From NCBI GenBank assembly GCA_018830645.1, contig JAHJSA010000027.1, positions 1-46,469 of the forward strand: a DNA stretch of 46,469 nt. Direction: 5' to 3'. The stretch's first letter is position 1; each line of letters opens with the position of its first letter. Below the pieces are notes generated by a model. That model was not told where the DNA came from. It worked only from the letters and a program-made list of their open reading frames with translations, and did no database searches. Below are positions 1-8,125 of the stretch, one piece after another. The translations under genes and the position numbers were made by a program. This DNA comes from Actinomycetota bacterium (GTDB lineage: Bacteria; Actinomycetota; Thermoleophilia; RBG-16-64-13).

Positions 1-117
1 ACTACGCGTCCTACTCCAACCGCATCGATCTCAGGCGTGTGTGAAGGTCGCCCCCGAGCGCGCCATCGCGGCCGAAAAGCGAAATAGCCACCGACCTACC
101 GTCAGCCGACGATGTCC

Positions 118-369
118 TCAGGCACCAAGCGGAACGGGTTCCCACAGGAGGAGGCGGCGCACATCGGCGCGGGCCGTCCCGCAATCCAGCCCCGGCTGCA
201 GCCGCTGCGTCACGACCGAGTAGTACTCGTGCAACACCTGGTAGCCAACGCGCCCGGCGCGCGTCCGCCAAAGAGCATCGAGCCACCGCATTGCCTGGAC
301 CTGCTTCTCGGGGTGCGAGGCGTCCCGCGCGTAGACCAAGACGTTGGTGTCAACGAATACTGCGGTCAT
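118..369 (-). pseudogene. vapC: VapC-like PIN-domain toxin, C-terminally truncated
   Basis: The 83-residue product begins with the PIN-domain signature FVDTNVLVYARD, which contains the first metal-binding Asp. It also has the second acidic residue in YQVLHEYYSVV. PIN toxins of this type normally run about 130-140 residues and carry a third and fourth acidic site (FWDALI-type motif). Here a stop follows VPLGA, and no continuation with that motif is obvious in any frame of the remaining 117 bases. The start overlaps the 3' end of the upstream ribbon-helix-helix antitoxin by 20 bases, as in toxin-antitoxin operons. I infer a decayed, probably inactive ribonuclease toxin. The family assignment is good and the pseudogene status is likely. 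Confidence 0.7.
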
Positions 370-586
370 GGAGTCCGTCTCGAGATGGATAGACCGCGCC
401 GCCGCTGATCGGCTGGGCGGGAGTGCTCAGGTACTCCTCCATGGCCGTGTGGTAATCGCGCTCACGCAACATGCGCTCGCGCAACACCTCGCCCACCAGT
501 CGCGAGACGCTCGTTTCGTGCTCGGCCGCCCAGATGCGCGCCCAGCGAGCGACTTCTTCGTCAAGAGTGATGGTGACGTTCTTCAT
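350..586 (-). CDS. vapB: Ribbon-helix-helix (CopG/VapB-type) antitoxin
   Basis: The 78-residue protein begins MKNVTITLDEEVARWARIWA and continues ETSVSRLVGEVLRERM. This is the beta-strand plus two-helix pattern of ribbon-helix-helix DNA-binding antitoxins. Such proteins bind their own promoter and neutralise the partner toxin through the C-terminal tail. The ATG at 584-586 overlaps the TGA of the upstream DUF1801 gene (ATGA), and the 3' end overlaps the start of the PIN toxin gene, so the three genes form one transcription unit. The antitoxin looks intact while the toxin is truncated, which suggests the module no longer kills but may still autoregulate. Confidence 0.78.
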   Translation of the reverse strand: MKNVTITLDEEVARWARIWAAEHETSVSRLVGEVLRERMLRERDYHTAMEEYLSTPAQPISGGAVYPSRDGLHDRSIR

Positions 587-918
587 ACCACGATGATAGT
601 GTTCCACGATCTTCGTGTCCAGACTCCCCCACTCCGACGCGGTGAATGCCGGCTTCCCGGACAGCGCAAATGGGTGAGCTCCCGCTTGCGGGGCGCGAAC
701 CCGGTGAGCAGCCAATCGCCCTCGCGACCCGAGGCATACGTGTAGTGGTAGCTGCCGAAGCCCACGATGCTCTCGCCCCACATGGTCGGCTCGGCCTTCG
801 TGATGTCCTTCATGAGTTCGAGAAGCGCGAAGCTGTCTTCTCGCTTGCGCTCGTCTGGGATGCTGTCCAGGTACGCCTTGACGTCGGCGTCGGTGGGTCG
901 TGTCTTCAGCTCGGCCAT
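583..918 (-). CDS. DUF1801-family protein with aberrant C-terminus
   Basis: Residues 1 to about 84 match the DUF1801 (YdhG/YdeI-like) core: MWGESIVGFGSYHYTYASG followed by REGDWLLTGFAPRKRELT. Members of the family are usually about 140 residues and continue with an LYL...GKHKTGKSCLY segment. Here the sequence changes after RKRELTHL to an Arg/Ser-rich tail of about 27 residues unlike the family, consistent with a deletion or frameshift. The stop overlaps the antitoxin start by ATGA. A good ribosome binding site (CAGGAGGCGG) lies just upstream of the ATG. The biochemical function of the family is not established, so I assign none. Confidence 0.65.
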   Translation of the reverse strand: MAELKTRPTDADVKAYLDSIPDERKREDSFALLELMKDITKAEPTMWGESIVGFGSYHYTYASGREGDWLLTGFAPRKRELTHLRCPGSRHSPRRSGGVWTRRSWNTIIVV

Positions 919-1056
919 GGGCCGCCTCCTGTTCCCTGCATGTTTAGTGCTTGTTCCCTCGTATCGACGCCCCTATGCCTGAGTGAGGGGCAGGAGGAGC
1001 TGGTGCCCGAGCGCGATGGGCGGCGCCCCGCGCTTGGCCCGTCGGCGCCGAACGCA

Positions 1057-2187
1057 CTACGTCGCGACCGTGGACACGCCCACCAGCAGAATGTCGATCG
1101 CCTTGAGGTAGAGGTAGCAGAGGGGGCCGGTGGTGGAAGCCGGGGTGCCCTCGACGGGCACGGAGGCCTGCCAGTCGGGCCGAAAGACGCGCTCGTCGAA
1201 CCGAGCGATCGTCTCAGGGTCGTGGACCACCACCACCAGCTCCTGAAGACAGCGGTAGCTGACGAAGTCGAAGTTGGAGGAGCCTACGATCAGCTTCTCC
1301 TCGTCGATCAGCACCGCCTTGAGGTGGGTCATGCGCCCCTTCAGCAGCCTCAGGTCGATGCCCGAGCGGCGAGCTTCCCACAGGTTGTAGCGCTGCATGA
1401 CGCCCTTGTTGCTCTTCTCAGGCAGGATCAACCTCACCTCCACACCACGTTCTACCGCTTCGCGTAGCTTCCGGTAGAAGGGGAAGGAAAGGTAGGGGGA
1501 CTCGATCACGATTGAGTCACGGGCCTCGTCGAGGAGGTTGAAGATCGACTCGTAGGACTTCTCGTTGCCGCGGCCGTCCAACTGGTGGAAAACGAACCCG
1601 GGGAACGACCGCAGGCTCTTCTGATCGACGCCGGACCAAGTAGAGAGGAAGTCGTCGCGCAAGTAGGCCGCGATGTCCGGGGCCTCGATGCGCAGCATCA
1701 TGTCGTGCCACTCGAAATTGTGGTCGCTGAAGTTGATGCCGCCCACGTAGGCCACCCGGTCGTCCACGACGACGAGCTTCTTGTGGTTCCGCGCGAGGAG
1801 CCGCGTGAGCAGGAAGCCGAGGGGGTTGGTCGTCCGCACCTTGATGCCCTCCGCGTTCAGCTGCTCGAACAACTCCCGGGTCTCCCGCACCTCGCGGCGA
1901 TGAGCGCGATCGAAGAGGCGGGTCGGGGCGAATACGAAACTGTCGCTGACGATCACGCGCACGTACTCATCCACGAGCACCCGTATGTCCGTCGCCGGCG
2001 AACCCCGCAGTTCGTGGCATATGCTGAGTCCCGCGCCGTCCGCCTCGAAGCTCATCGCCTGCACGTAGACGTTCTCGCGGGCGCTGCGCACGTCTTCTTT
2101 GAGCCTGTTGAAGAACTCCTCGGAACCCACCAAGACGTCGGTCCTCACCGGCGCAACATCGGCCCGCATCGGCTTGAACTCGGCCAT
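1057..2187 (-). CDS. Phospholipase D-superfamily (cardiolipin synthase-like) protein
   Basis: The 376-residue protein has two HKD catalytic motifs: HKKLVVVDDRVAYVGGINF (His135, Lys137, Asp142) and HLKAVLIDEEKLIVGSSNF (His288, Lys290, Asp295). This is the bilobed arrangement of the PLD superfamily, which transfers or hydrolyses phosphatidyl groups through a phospho-histidine intermediate. Cardiolipin synthases usually have two N-terminal membrane helices. None is seen here, so the protein is probably soluble or peripheral. The ATG at 2187 (MAEFKPMRAD) was chosen because the reading frame upstream overlaps the preceding gene and has a different, Arg-rich composition. It lies 20 bases after the QueG-like gene and is probably co-transcribed. 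Substrate is unknown; phospholipid is the default inference. Confidence 0.85.
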   Translation of the reverse strand: MAEFKPMRADVAPVRTDVLVGSEEFFNRLKEDVRSARENVYVQAMSFEADGAGLSICHELRGSPATDIRVLVDEYVRVIVSDSFVFAPTRLFDRAHRREVRETRELFEQLNAEGIKVRTTNPLGFLLTRLLARNHKKLVVVDDRVAYVGGINFSDHNFEWHDMMLRIEAPDIAAYLRDDFLSTWSGVDQKSLRSFPGFVFHQLDGRGNEKSYESIFNLLDEARDSIVIESPYLSFPFYRKLREAVERGVEVRLILPEKSNKGVMQRYNLWEARRSGIDLRLLKGRMTHLKAVLIDEEKLIVGSSNFDFVSYRCLQELVVVVHDPETIARFDERVFRPDWQASVPVEGTPASTTGPLCYLYLKAIDILLVGVSTVAT

Positions 2188-2207
2188 CACTCGCTTCACC
2201 TCGCCCC

Positions 2208-2984
2208 TCACCGCTGCAACCGCCGCGCAACAGGGTCGACGAACGCACAGGGCACCGCCACAAGACACTTGCCGCACACGTCCGCGCCGCCAAGAGCAAC
2301 GTGCACGCGCTCGTTCTGAAGGCATTGCGCGTAGCATGCGTGTCGGTCGAAACGATCCGTGAAGAGCGCGTCGCCCACGCATCTGGTCACACACCGGTGA
2401 CACGAGCCATCGTGCCGGTAGAGGCAGGCTTCGGCTTCGGGGCGAAGATCCGGCTCGAGTTCGAGCGACGTGACGAAGCTGCCGAACCGGCCGCAGCATC
2501 CGGACTCCGTGATGAGCATGTTGTTCAGACCGAACCGGCCGAGACCCGCGACGAACGCCACATGCCGGTGGGACCACGCGCTCACAAGCGTGACCTCGTC
2601 GAAATCGTGCGTGGGCGGAGTCACGGCGGCCACGTGACCTGCTGCTTCGAGCCAGCCTTTCATGTGTCCACACACCGCCCGGATGAGTTCGTTGGTCTCG
2701 ACGTACGCCTCCGCCCACTCGGCCGAGGCCATGTCCCCCGAGATGTTGCTCAGACCCGTGGACCGCTCGAAAGGCAGGAAGAAGGCGATCACCGAACGAG
2801 CGTCTGGCAACAGATCGGCCGGGCACAGGTGCGACGGCGAGGCGACCGTCTTCAACTCAAGGAAGAGTGGGTCACGGGCGGAGGCGACCCCCACCAGGGG
2901 CACGCCCCACCCCGTTGAAGCGCGATGCCTGGGCGGCCACGCGCCTACAAAGGCATGGAGCTCTCCGACAAGAGCCCTGCGCAT
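2208..2984 (-). CDS. Epoxyqueuosine reductase (QueG)-like 4Fe-4S protein
   Basis: The 258-residue protein resembles the QueG/reductive-dehalogenase-like corrinoid Fe-S group. The core GLGRFGLNNMLITESGCCGR resembles the GLGWIGKN...GS region of QueG. It is followed by two cysteine clusters, CHRCVTRC (about residues 196-203) and CYAQC...CGKCLVAVPC, suitable for two 4Fe-4S clusters. In true QueG these feed electrons to cobalamin to reduce epoxyqueuosine in tRNA. This copy is shorter (QueG is about 350 residues or more) and lacks the C-terminal HEAT-like part. It may belong to the widespread anaerobe paralogues whose substrate is unknown. It sits between a lipoprotein gene and the PLD gene on the same strand. 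Confidence 0.75.
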   Translation of the reverse strand: MRRALVGELHAFVGAWPPRHRASTGWGVPLVGVASARDPLFLELKTVASPSHLCPADLLPDARSVIAFFLPFERSTGLSNISGDMASAEWAEAYVETNELIRAVCGHMKGWLEAAGHVAAVTPPTHDFDEVTLVSAWSHRHVAFVAGLGRFGLNNMLITESGCCGRFGSFVTSLELEPDLRPEAEACLYRHDGSCHRCVTRCVGDALFTDRFDRHACYAQCLQNERVHVALGGADVCGKCLVAVPCAFVDPVARRLQR

Positions 2985-3011
2985 GGCTCGCCCCGAACCT
3001 CGGCTCAGCTA

Positions 3012-3419
3012 CTACTGCACCTCGAACTCAACTGTCTGGGCGAGCTCGGCGTTCAGGTACAGATCGACCTTGTACGAGCCCAATGGCCAGAGACTGTCGT
3101 TCGTCAGCGAGAACTGGTGCTGACCATCACCAGCGGTGAGCTCGACCTCGTCGATGAGCAGGTTGGGATCGGCGTCCTCGACGTCCACCGCGGTCCAAGT
3201 AGCTTTGAGAGTGGTGTCGTCGGGCGCGTTCTTCAGCTGGACCTGCACATAGAAGTCCTGATCCTGAGCGAACACCGTGGTGCGCTCATCGCCCGCCTCG
3301 TCGGCGGATGTCCACGCTTCGGAGATGTTCGCCGTGCTGACGCTGACCTCACAGGCCGATGCCGTGAAGGCGACCACGACCAACACCCCGATCAAGATGG
3401 CCACGCTCTTGCGTCTCAT
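3012..3419 (-). CDS. Secreted lipoprotein of unknown function
   Basis: The 135-residue protein has a clear type II signal peptide: positive MRRKS, hydrophobic VAILIGVLVVVAFTA and lipobox SAC, with lipidated Cys23. The mature part is short, acidic and beta-rich in appearance, with tandem YVQVQLKNAP... and YKVDLYLNAELAQTVEFEV segments like an immunoglobulin-like or C2-like fold. Such domains are common in cell-surface lipoproteins of actinobacteria. It is 27 bases upstream of the QueG-like gene on the same strand. No catalytic motif is visible, so I give no specific function. Confidence 0.8.
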   Translation of the reverse strand: MRRKSVAILIGVLVVVAFTASACEVSVSTANISEAWTSADEAGDERTTVFAQDQDFYVQVQLKNAPDDTTLKATWTAVDVEDADPNLLIDEVELTAGDGQHQFSLTNDSLWPLGSYKVDLYLNAELAQTVEFEVQ

Positions 3420-3582
3420 ACCAGATCTCCCTCGCTTCGCTTTGATGGTAATTACTGCTCTCGGACGGGAGGTCCCTCGCGTCCGCCCTCATCCTATCTC
3501 GGGAGAGCCCCCGCCGCGACTCCCCTTACGGCCGACGAACCGGTCGGACCCAAAAGGATACGGCGGGTAAGGGCGGTACGCG

Positions 3583-5532
3583 TCACAGAGGCCACACGAC
3601 GAGCAGCAGGGGCACGCTCACAGCCACCGCGATGATCTCCGTCGGCAGACCCAGGCGCCAATAGTCGCCGAAGCGGAAGCCGCCGGGACCGAGGATCAGC
3701 GTGTTGTTCTGGTGACCGATCGGCGTGAGGAACGCGCACGACGCACCGATGGCCACGGCCATGAGGAACGGGTCGGCCGCCGTTCCAAGCTGCGCGGCGG
3801 CACCGATGGCGATGGGACACATCACGGCGGCGGTGGCGGCGTTGTTCATGAAGTCCGAGAGCGTCATCGTGACCACGAGGATCAACACCAGCGCGATGAC
3901 AGGTTGACCCTGTGCGATCGTGTCGAGCAGCGACCGGGCAAGCAAGTCGGCGGCACCCGTGGTGGCCGTCGCCGTAGCCACGGGGATCAGGGCGGCCAAC
4001 AGCACGATCACCGGCCAGTCGACGGCCTCGTAGACCTTCCTCAAGGGCACCACCCGGAGCACCATGAACATCAGGACGCCCGCGGCGAAGGACACGGCGG
4101 CCGGGAGCAGTCCGAAGGCGGCGCCGGCGATAGCCCCCGCCATGACTACCGTGGCGGCGATCGCCTTGCGCGTGTCGGGGATATGGATGCCGCGCACTGC
4201 CAGCGGAACGCACCCGAACTCGACTGCGAACCCGGCGATGGCTTCGACTCCGCCCTGCATGAGCAGCACGTCTCCCGGCCGTATGGACGTCGATCGGAGC
4301 CTCCTGATCGTGCGCCGCCCCTGGCGCGAGATGGCCAGCAGGTTCAGACCGTACCGCGAGCGGATACGCACGCCGGCCGCCGACCGCCCGATCAAGCCGG
4401 ATGTCGGCATGATCACGAGCTCCTGCAGTACCACCTCTTCACGCCCGCGCTCCTTGGATCCACCCGTGTCGCCCGATGTGGGGGCTTCGGCGTCTTGGGT
4501 GGGCACGCGGGTGCCGTCCTGGGTGCTGTCCTGGCTGCCGCCATGGGTGCCATCCTGGGTGCCGTCCTGGGTGCCGTCCGAGGTATCGCGATCGTTCTCG
4601 CCCGGGTCCCGCTGGCCCTCTTCCTCCCGAATGGGCGAAGGCGGCACGGCCTCCTCTAGACGAAGGCCGAGGGTCGAAAGCACCGAAGCGAGGGTTTCCG
4701 GCTCAGCCTCGATCACCACGATGTCCCCGGGCGCCAATCGCCTCCAAGGAGACGGGGCCGACAGGCGGAACTCGTTGCGCACGAGTCCCACGATCTGAGC
4801 GTCGAACTCCTCGAGTATCTGCTCTGCCTCACGCACCGTCTTCCCGGCAGCCTTGCCGTTCTCGGTGACCCGCGCCTCGGTCAGGTACGTGCCTGTATCA
4901 AAACTGGCCGCGCCCTTCTGCTCCCGAGTCGGTACGAGACGCCACCCGAGTGCCGCCACGAACAGCACGCCTGCGCCGGCGACCGCCACGCCGACCGGCG
5001 TGAAGTCGAACATGCCGAAGCTGCCCATGCCGGTGTCCTCGCGGAAGGCGGAGACGATGAGATTCGGCGGTGTGCCGATCAGCGTGGTCATGCCGCCCAG
5101 TATCGTGCCGAACGACAGGGGCATAAGCACCTTGCCTGGGGTCAGGTCGTGCTTCCCGGCGATCTGGATCGCCACAGGCATGAGGAGCGCCATCGCTCCC
5201 ACGTTGTTCATGAACGCGGAGAGGGCCGCGCCGAGGGCGGTCAAAGCCACTATCGTCAGCGTCGGTCCGAGGTTCGCCGGGACGGCCCTCTGGACGAGCG
5301 CGTCGACCGCTCCGGTCGTCTGCAGGCCCCAACTCAGCACCAGCACGCACGCCACGGTGATCACGGCGGGATGTCCGAAGCCGGAGAACGCTTCAGAGGC
5401 GGGGACGAGGCCTGCCAAAACACACACGAGCAGCGAAGCGACCGCCACCATGTCGTGGCGCCAACGGCCCCACAGGAACAGGAGGATCGTCCCGGCCAAG
5501 ACGGCCAGGATCACCGTCTGGTCGGTGGTCAC
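3583..5532 (-). CDS. DASS/SLC13-type transporter with paired RCK-C (TrkA-C) domains
   Basis: The 649-residue inner-membrane protein has two halves of hydrophobic segments. Both carry the Asn-rich hairpin motifs of the divalent anion:Na+ symporter family: LSAFMNNVGAMALLMPVA and IGTPPNLIVSAF in the first half, and LSDFMNNAATAAVMCPIA and LTPIGHQNNTLI in the second. Between them (about residues 205-440) lie two TrkA-C-like cytosolic domains, as in the SLC13 proteins often annotated as sulfate or citrate carriers. The linker between the two TrkA-C domains is a low-complexity run of TQDG repeats encoded by a tandem DNA repeat. The start is GTG at 5532. Substrate is probably a divalent anion such as sulfate or a dicarboxylate; the sequence does not decide which. 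Confidence 0.88.
   Translation of the reverse strand: MTTDQTVILAVLAGTILLFLWGRWRHDMVAVASLLVCVLAGLVPASEAFSGFGHPAVITVACVLVLSWGLQTTGAVDALVQRAVPANLGPTLTIVALTALGAALSAFMNNVGAMALLMPVAIQIAGKHDLTPGKVLMPLSFGTILGGMTTLIGTPPNLIVSAFREDTGMGSFGMFDFTPVGVAVAGAGVLFVAALGWRLVPTREQKGAASFDTGTYLTEARVTENGKAAGKTVREAEQILEEFDAQIVGLVRNEFRLSAPSPWRRLAPGDIVVIEAEPETLASVLSTLGLRLEEAVPPSPIREEEGQRDPGENDRDTSDGTQDGTQDGTHGGSQDSTQDGTRVPTQDAEAPTSGDTGGSKERGREEVVLQELVIMPTSGLIGRSAAGVRIRSRYGLNLLAISRQGRRTIRRLRSTSIRPGDVLLMQGGVEAIAGFAVEFGCVPLAVRGIHIPDTRKAIAATVVMAGAIAGAAFGLLPAAVSFAAGVLMFMVLRVVPLRKVYEAVDWPVIVLLAALIPVATATATTGAADLLARSLLDTIAQGQPVIALVLILVVTMTLSDFMNNAATAAVMCPIAIGAAAQLGTAADPFLMAVAIGASCAFLTPIGHQNNTLILGPGGFRFGDYWRLGLPTEIIAVAVSVPLLLVVWPL
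4511..4582 (-). repeat. Six 12-bp tandem repeats coding a TQDG-rich linker
   Basis: Six consecutive 12-base units related to GTGCCGTCCTGG (plus-strand sense) lie inside the transporter gene. The unit length is a multiple of three, so the array encodes a TQDG-type repeat in the cytosolic linker between the two TrkA-C domains. Units differ at one to four positions. Copy-number change would alter linker length without a frameshift. Confidence 0.85.
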
Positions 5533-5604
5533 GTTACCCTGCGGGTCGGCACCGCGCTCATGGTGCCAGGATATCGCAGGCGGTCGCGGACGATGCGCCT
5601 GCCA

Positions 5605-5761
5605 GGCTGCTGAAGAATGACGCCGCGCCGTCAGGGCGTGATGGACGAGCGCGAGAGAAGGACGCAGGGAGCGCTCGTAGCAGCGCTACGTGCGCGACTG
5701 AGGACGTCCTACCGTGCCGCCCAGTGCGCTCTGACGGCCAAGGCTTCGTTCTTCAGCAGCC
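5605..5761. mobile_element. 157-bp MITE-like imperfect palindrome
   Basis: The ends are perfect 13-base inverted repeats, GGCTGCTGAAGAA at 5605-5617 and its complement at 5749-5761. Homology between the arms continues inward with scattered mismatches (for example CCGTCAGGGCG opposite CCGTCAGAGCG). They meet at a central perfect palindrome CGTAGC-AGC-GCTACG at about 5677-5691, so nearly the whole element can fold into one long hairpin. The ends look like insertion-sequence termini, but no transposase gene is present and no target duplication is evident. It fills the gap between the transporter and citrate synthase genes and ends four bases from the citrate synthase stop. It could also act as a transcription terminator. 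Confidence 0.6.
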
Positions 5762-5765
5762 TCCT

Positions 5766-6992
5766 TCAGCTGCGCGCCTCGGGCGGCTCGTACGCGCACG
5801 ACTCCGGGCCGCAGTAGCGCCCCACGTACTCGGAGGCGGGTCGGTAGAGCTGGGGTTTGTCCGCCGCCTCGGCGAACCGTTCCTCGATCACGTGCGCCGA
5901 CCACCCGGCCACCCGCGAGATCGCGAATACGGGCGTGAAGAGGTCGGTCGGTAGACCGATGACGTGATACAGCGAAGCCGAATACATGTCGACGTTCGGG
6001 TAGATGTCGGCCTGCTTGGTTTCGCGGAACACCTGCCGCGTGACCTTCTCGATGCGCTCGGTCGTGCGGTACCAGACCGGGTCGCCGCGCGCCTCACCCG
6101 CGCGCCTCGACATCTCCCGCAGGATCACGGCGCGTGGGTCGTCGGTGCGGTAGACGGCGTGCCCCATACCCATGACGCGACCGCCGCTCGCGAACGCCTC
6201 GCGCACGAACCGCTCGGCGTTGTCGGGCGAGCCCACCTGCTGGAGCATCTCCATGACTCGAGCGTTTGCGCCGCCGTGAAGGTCGCCTGAGAGCGCACCG
6301 AGGGCCGCCGAGGCCGACGCGTAGAGAGAAGCGCGCGTGCTGGCTACGGCTCGGGCGGTGAAGGTGGAGGCATTCATGGAGTGGTCGGCGTGTAGGATCA
6401 GAGCGATGTCGAGCTCGCGGGCCAGCTCGGCATCGGGCTCGGCGTCGTGGACCATGCGCAGGAAGTCGGCGGCGTGGCTCAGGTGAGGTGACGGGCCCAC
6501 AGGGTCGAGGCGGCGGTGGATGCGGTGCCACGCCGCCACCAGACCGGCCGTCTTGGCGACCAGGTCGACGGCCCGTTCGCGTTCGGCCTGCACACCCGCG
6601 TCTCCCGGGAATGGATCGAACGCGGCCAGCGCGGCTACCATCGACTGGAGCGCGGCCATGGTCGGCGTCTCGGGATGAAGCGCACGGATCATGTTCACCA
6701 GAGCCGGGCTCAACGCGCGGCCCTCGGCCAGCCGGGCCCCGAACGTCGCCAGTTCAGATGCGGTGGGCAAGACCTGGTAGATGAGGAGATAGACCACCTC
6801 CTCGTACGTGGAGCGCTCGGCCAGATCACGGATGTCGTAGCCGCGATAGATCAGCCGACCGCCCTGGCCGTCGACGTCGCTGACCATGGTGTCGGCGACC
6901 GGCACACCACGGAGGCCTACGTTCTTGGTGTCGGGTGCTGGGGACTCGACCCAAGGTTGGAGGGCGCTTCCTTCGGCGCTCATGGCGATCAT
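5766..6992 (-). CDS. gltA: Citrate synthase (or 2-methylcitrate synthase)
   Basis: The 408-residue protein has the citrate synthase core: LHADHSMNASTFTARAVAST, the catalytic-His region LHGGANARVMEML, GMGHAVYRTDDPRA, and NVDMYSASLYHVIGLP followed by LFTPVFAISRVAGWSAHVIEE with the Arg ligands. It condenses acetyl-CoA with oxaloacetate. The short Gram-positive/archaeal-type length fits a dimeric enzyme, and sequence alone does not exclude propionyl-CoA (2-methylcitrate) use. The ATG at 6992 overlaps the TGA of the upstream GTPase gene (ATGA), so translation is probably coupled; a second Met three codons in (6983) is an alternative start. The stop lies four bases from the MITE-like element. Confidence 0.92.
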   Translation of the reverse strand: MIAMSAEGSALQPWVESPAPDTKNVGLRGVPVADTMVSDVDGQGGRLIYRGYDIRDLAERSTYEEVVYLLIYQVLPTASELATFGARLAEGRALSPALVNMIRALHPETPTMAALQSMVAALAAFDPFPGDAGVQAERERAVDLVAKTAGLVAAWHRIHRRLDPVGPSPHLSHAADFLRMVHDAEPDAELARELDIALILHADHSMNASTFTARAVASTRASLYASASAALGALSGDLHGGANARVMEMLQQVGSPDNAERFVREAFASGGRVMGMGHAVYRTDDPRAVILREMSRRAGEARGDPVWYRTTERIEKVTRQVFRETKQADIYPNVDMYSASLYHVIGLPTDLFTPVFAISRVAGWSAHVIEERFAEAADKPQLYRPASEYVGRYCGPESCAYEPPEARS

Positions 6993-7909
6993 GCTCGGTC
7001 TCGCGCGGCCGCCGCCGCGGTCAGCGCCTCCCGGATGCCATCCGAGTCGATCCCGCGCCCGATCACGTTGATACGACCGGAGGTGGTACTTGGCCACGAA
7101 GTCTCGTGAACTCGTCTGGTGGCCAGATCGAGGCGGTGACTACCGCCATCTTCGTCAGTGCGGAACACACCTTTCGCCCGGGCGACGTCGCCGAAGGTGC
7201 CGTCGGCCAAGCGGGCGAAGAACCCACGCAGCGACTCGAGGTCGAATACGTCGGGCACCTCCGCCGAGAACGACTCGAACCCATCGAGACGCGCCGATTC
7301 GCCGACGGGTGAGGGGAGCGGCGGCAGGATCCCGTCCACTTGCTCCCACGAGAACCTGCCGTGACTCGTGGGGAGGACCACGGCATGTGGGTTGCGTTCC
7401 TCGAGGTCGGCCGTCACGCGGGCCAACAACTCGGGCGTCGCCAGATCGGCCTTGTTGAGAAGGATAAGCTGCGCGAGTCCCACCTGAGAGCCTACGAACA
7501 CGTCACTCATCTCGATGAACCAGTCGTGGTCGTCCGGATCGAGGACAAGGACGGTGCGGACGCGTTCGATCAGATGCGCGACACGTTCGTGCGACAACGC
7601 CTGCAGGATGTCGCGCATGGCGGCCACCCCCGAAGGCTCCACGACAAGCCGCTCCGGCGCGAACGTGCGGGCGATGTCCTCCACCTGCATCACAAAATCG
7701 GCCTTGAGGCTGCAACAGATGCATCCACTCGGCAACTCGCGCACGGAACTCTCCCCGGTGTCGAGAAGCACTCCATCCACGCCCACCTCGCCGAACTCAT
7801 TCACAAGAATGACCGTGCGGGCGGGATCGAACGACTTCTCGCTAAGTTGATGCAGGATGGCGGTGGTCTTCCCCGAGCCGAGGAACCCACCTATGACGTC
7901 GACGAGCAT
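6989..7909 (-). CDS. CobW/G3E-family GTPase (metal chaperone type)
   Basis: The 306-residue protein shows Walker A GGFLGSGKTT at the N-terminus and the metal-binding GCICCSLKADF (CxCC) of the G3E/COG0523 family. It also has NKAD for guanine recognition and a C-terminal CobW_C-like domain ending in GRINVIGRGID. Family members (CobW, YeiR, UreG, HypB relatives) deliver zinc, cobalt or nickel to target proteins. The gene overlaps citrate synthase by four bases, an unusual pairing that gives no clear metal. The initiator ATG is at 7909. The His-rich tail seen in many zinc-type members is absent. Confidence 0.87.
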   Translation of the reverse strand: MLVDVIGGFLGSGKTTAILHQLSEKSFDPARTVILVNEFGEVGVDGVLLDTGESSVRELPSGCICCSLKADFVMQVEDIARTFAPERLVVEPSGVAAMRDILQALSHERVAHLIERVRTVLVLDPDDHDWFIEMSDVFVGSQVGLAQLILLNKADLATPELLARVTADLEERNPHAVVLPTSHGRFSWEQVDGILPPLPSPVGESARLDGFESFSAEVPDVFDLESLRGFFARLADGTFGDVARAKGVFRTDEDGGSHRLDLATRRVHETSWPSTTSGRINVIGRGIDSDGIREALTAAAAARDRA

Positions 7910-7990
7910 CAGACCTCCAGAACCTGTGGCGGCCGTCGTGAAGCGGCCGACGAACGCTGATCGAGTACAGGGACTTACGTTCTACCCACG

Positions 7991-8125
7991 AGTCGCCGGG
8001 AGAATGCCCGGGCCCCGTGGGATGCCGGCCCCGTGGGATGTCGGCGCGGGCAGGATGCCGCCGCCCGCGGGATATGTCGGCGCCGGTTGGATATGCCGGC
8101 GCAGGCTGGGACGCAGCCGCCGGTG
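7991..8125. repeat. Degenerate tandem array, 16-19 bp units
   Basis: About eight imperfect units occupy the space between the reductase stop and the GTPase start. Boundaries lie at 7991, 8007, 8025, 8041, 8058, 8077, 8096 and 8114. Each unit has the form (C/T)CGGCGCCGG-GGGAT(AT)G. Unit length varies from 16 to 19 bases, so it is not a coding repeat and not a CRISPR. On the minus strand it lies just 3' of the 2-dehydropantoate reductase gene. No gene is seen in 7910-8125. Confidence 0.75.

Noticed and set aside
1-117. Continuation of the PIN toxin in another frame
   Set aside because: A SLFGRDGALGG stretch vaguely recalls the FWDALIVA motif, but alignment is too poor to call a simple frameshift.
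7991-8125. CRISPR array
   Set aside because: Units are contiguous, 16-19 bases and degenerate, with no spacers and no cas genes.
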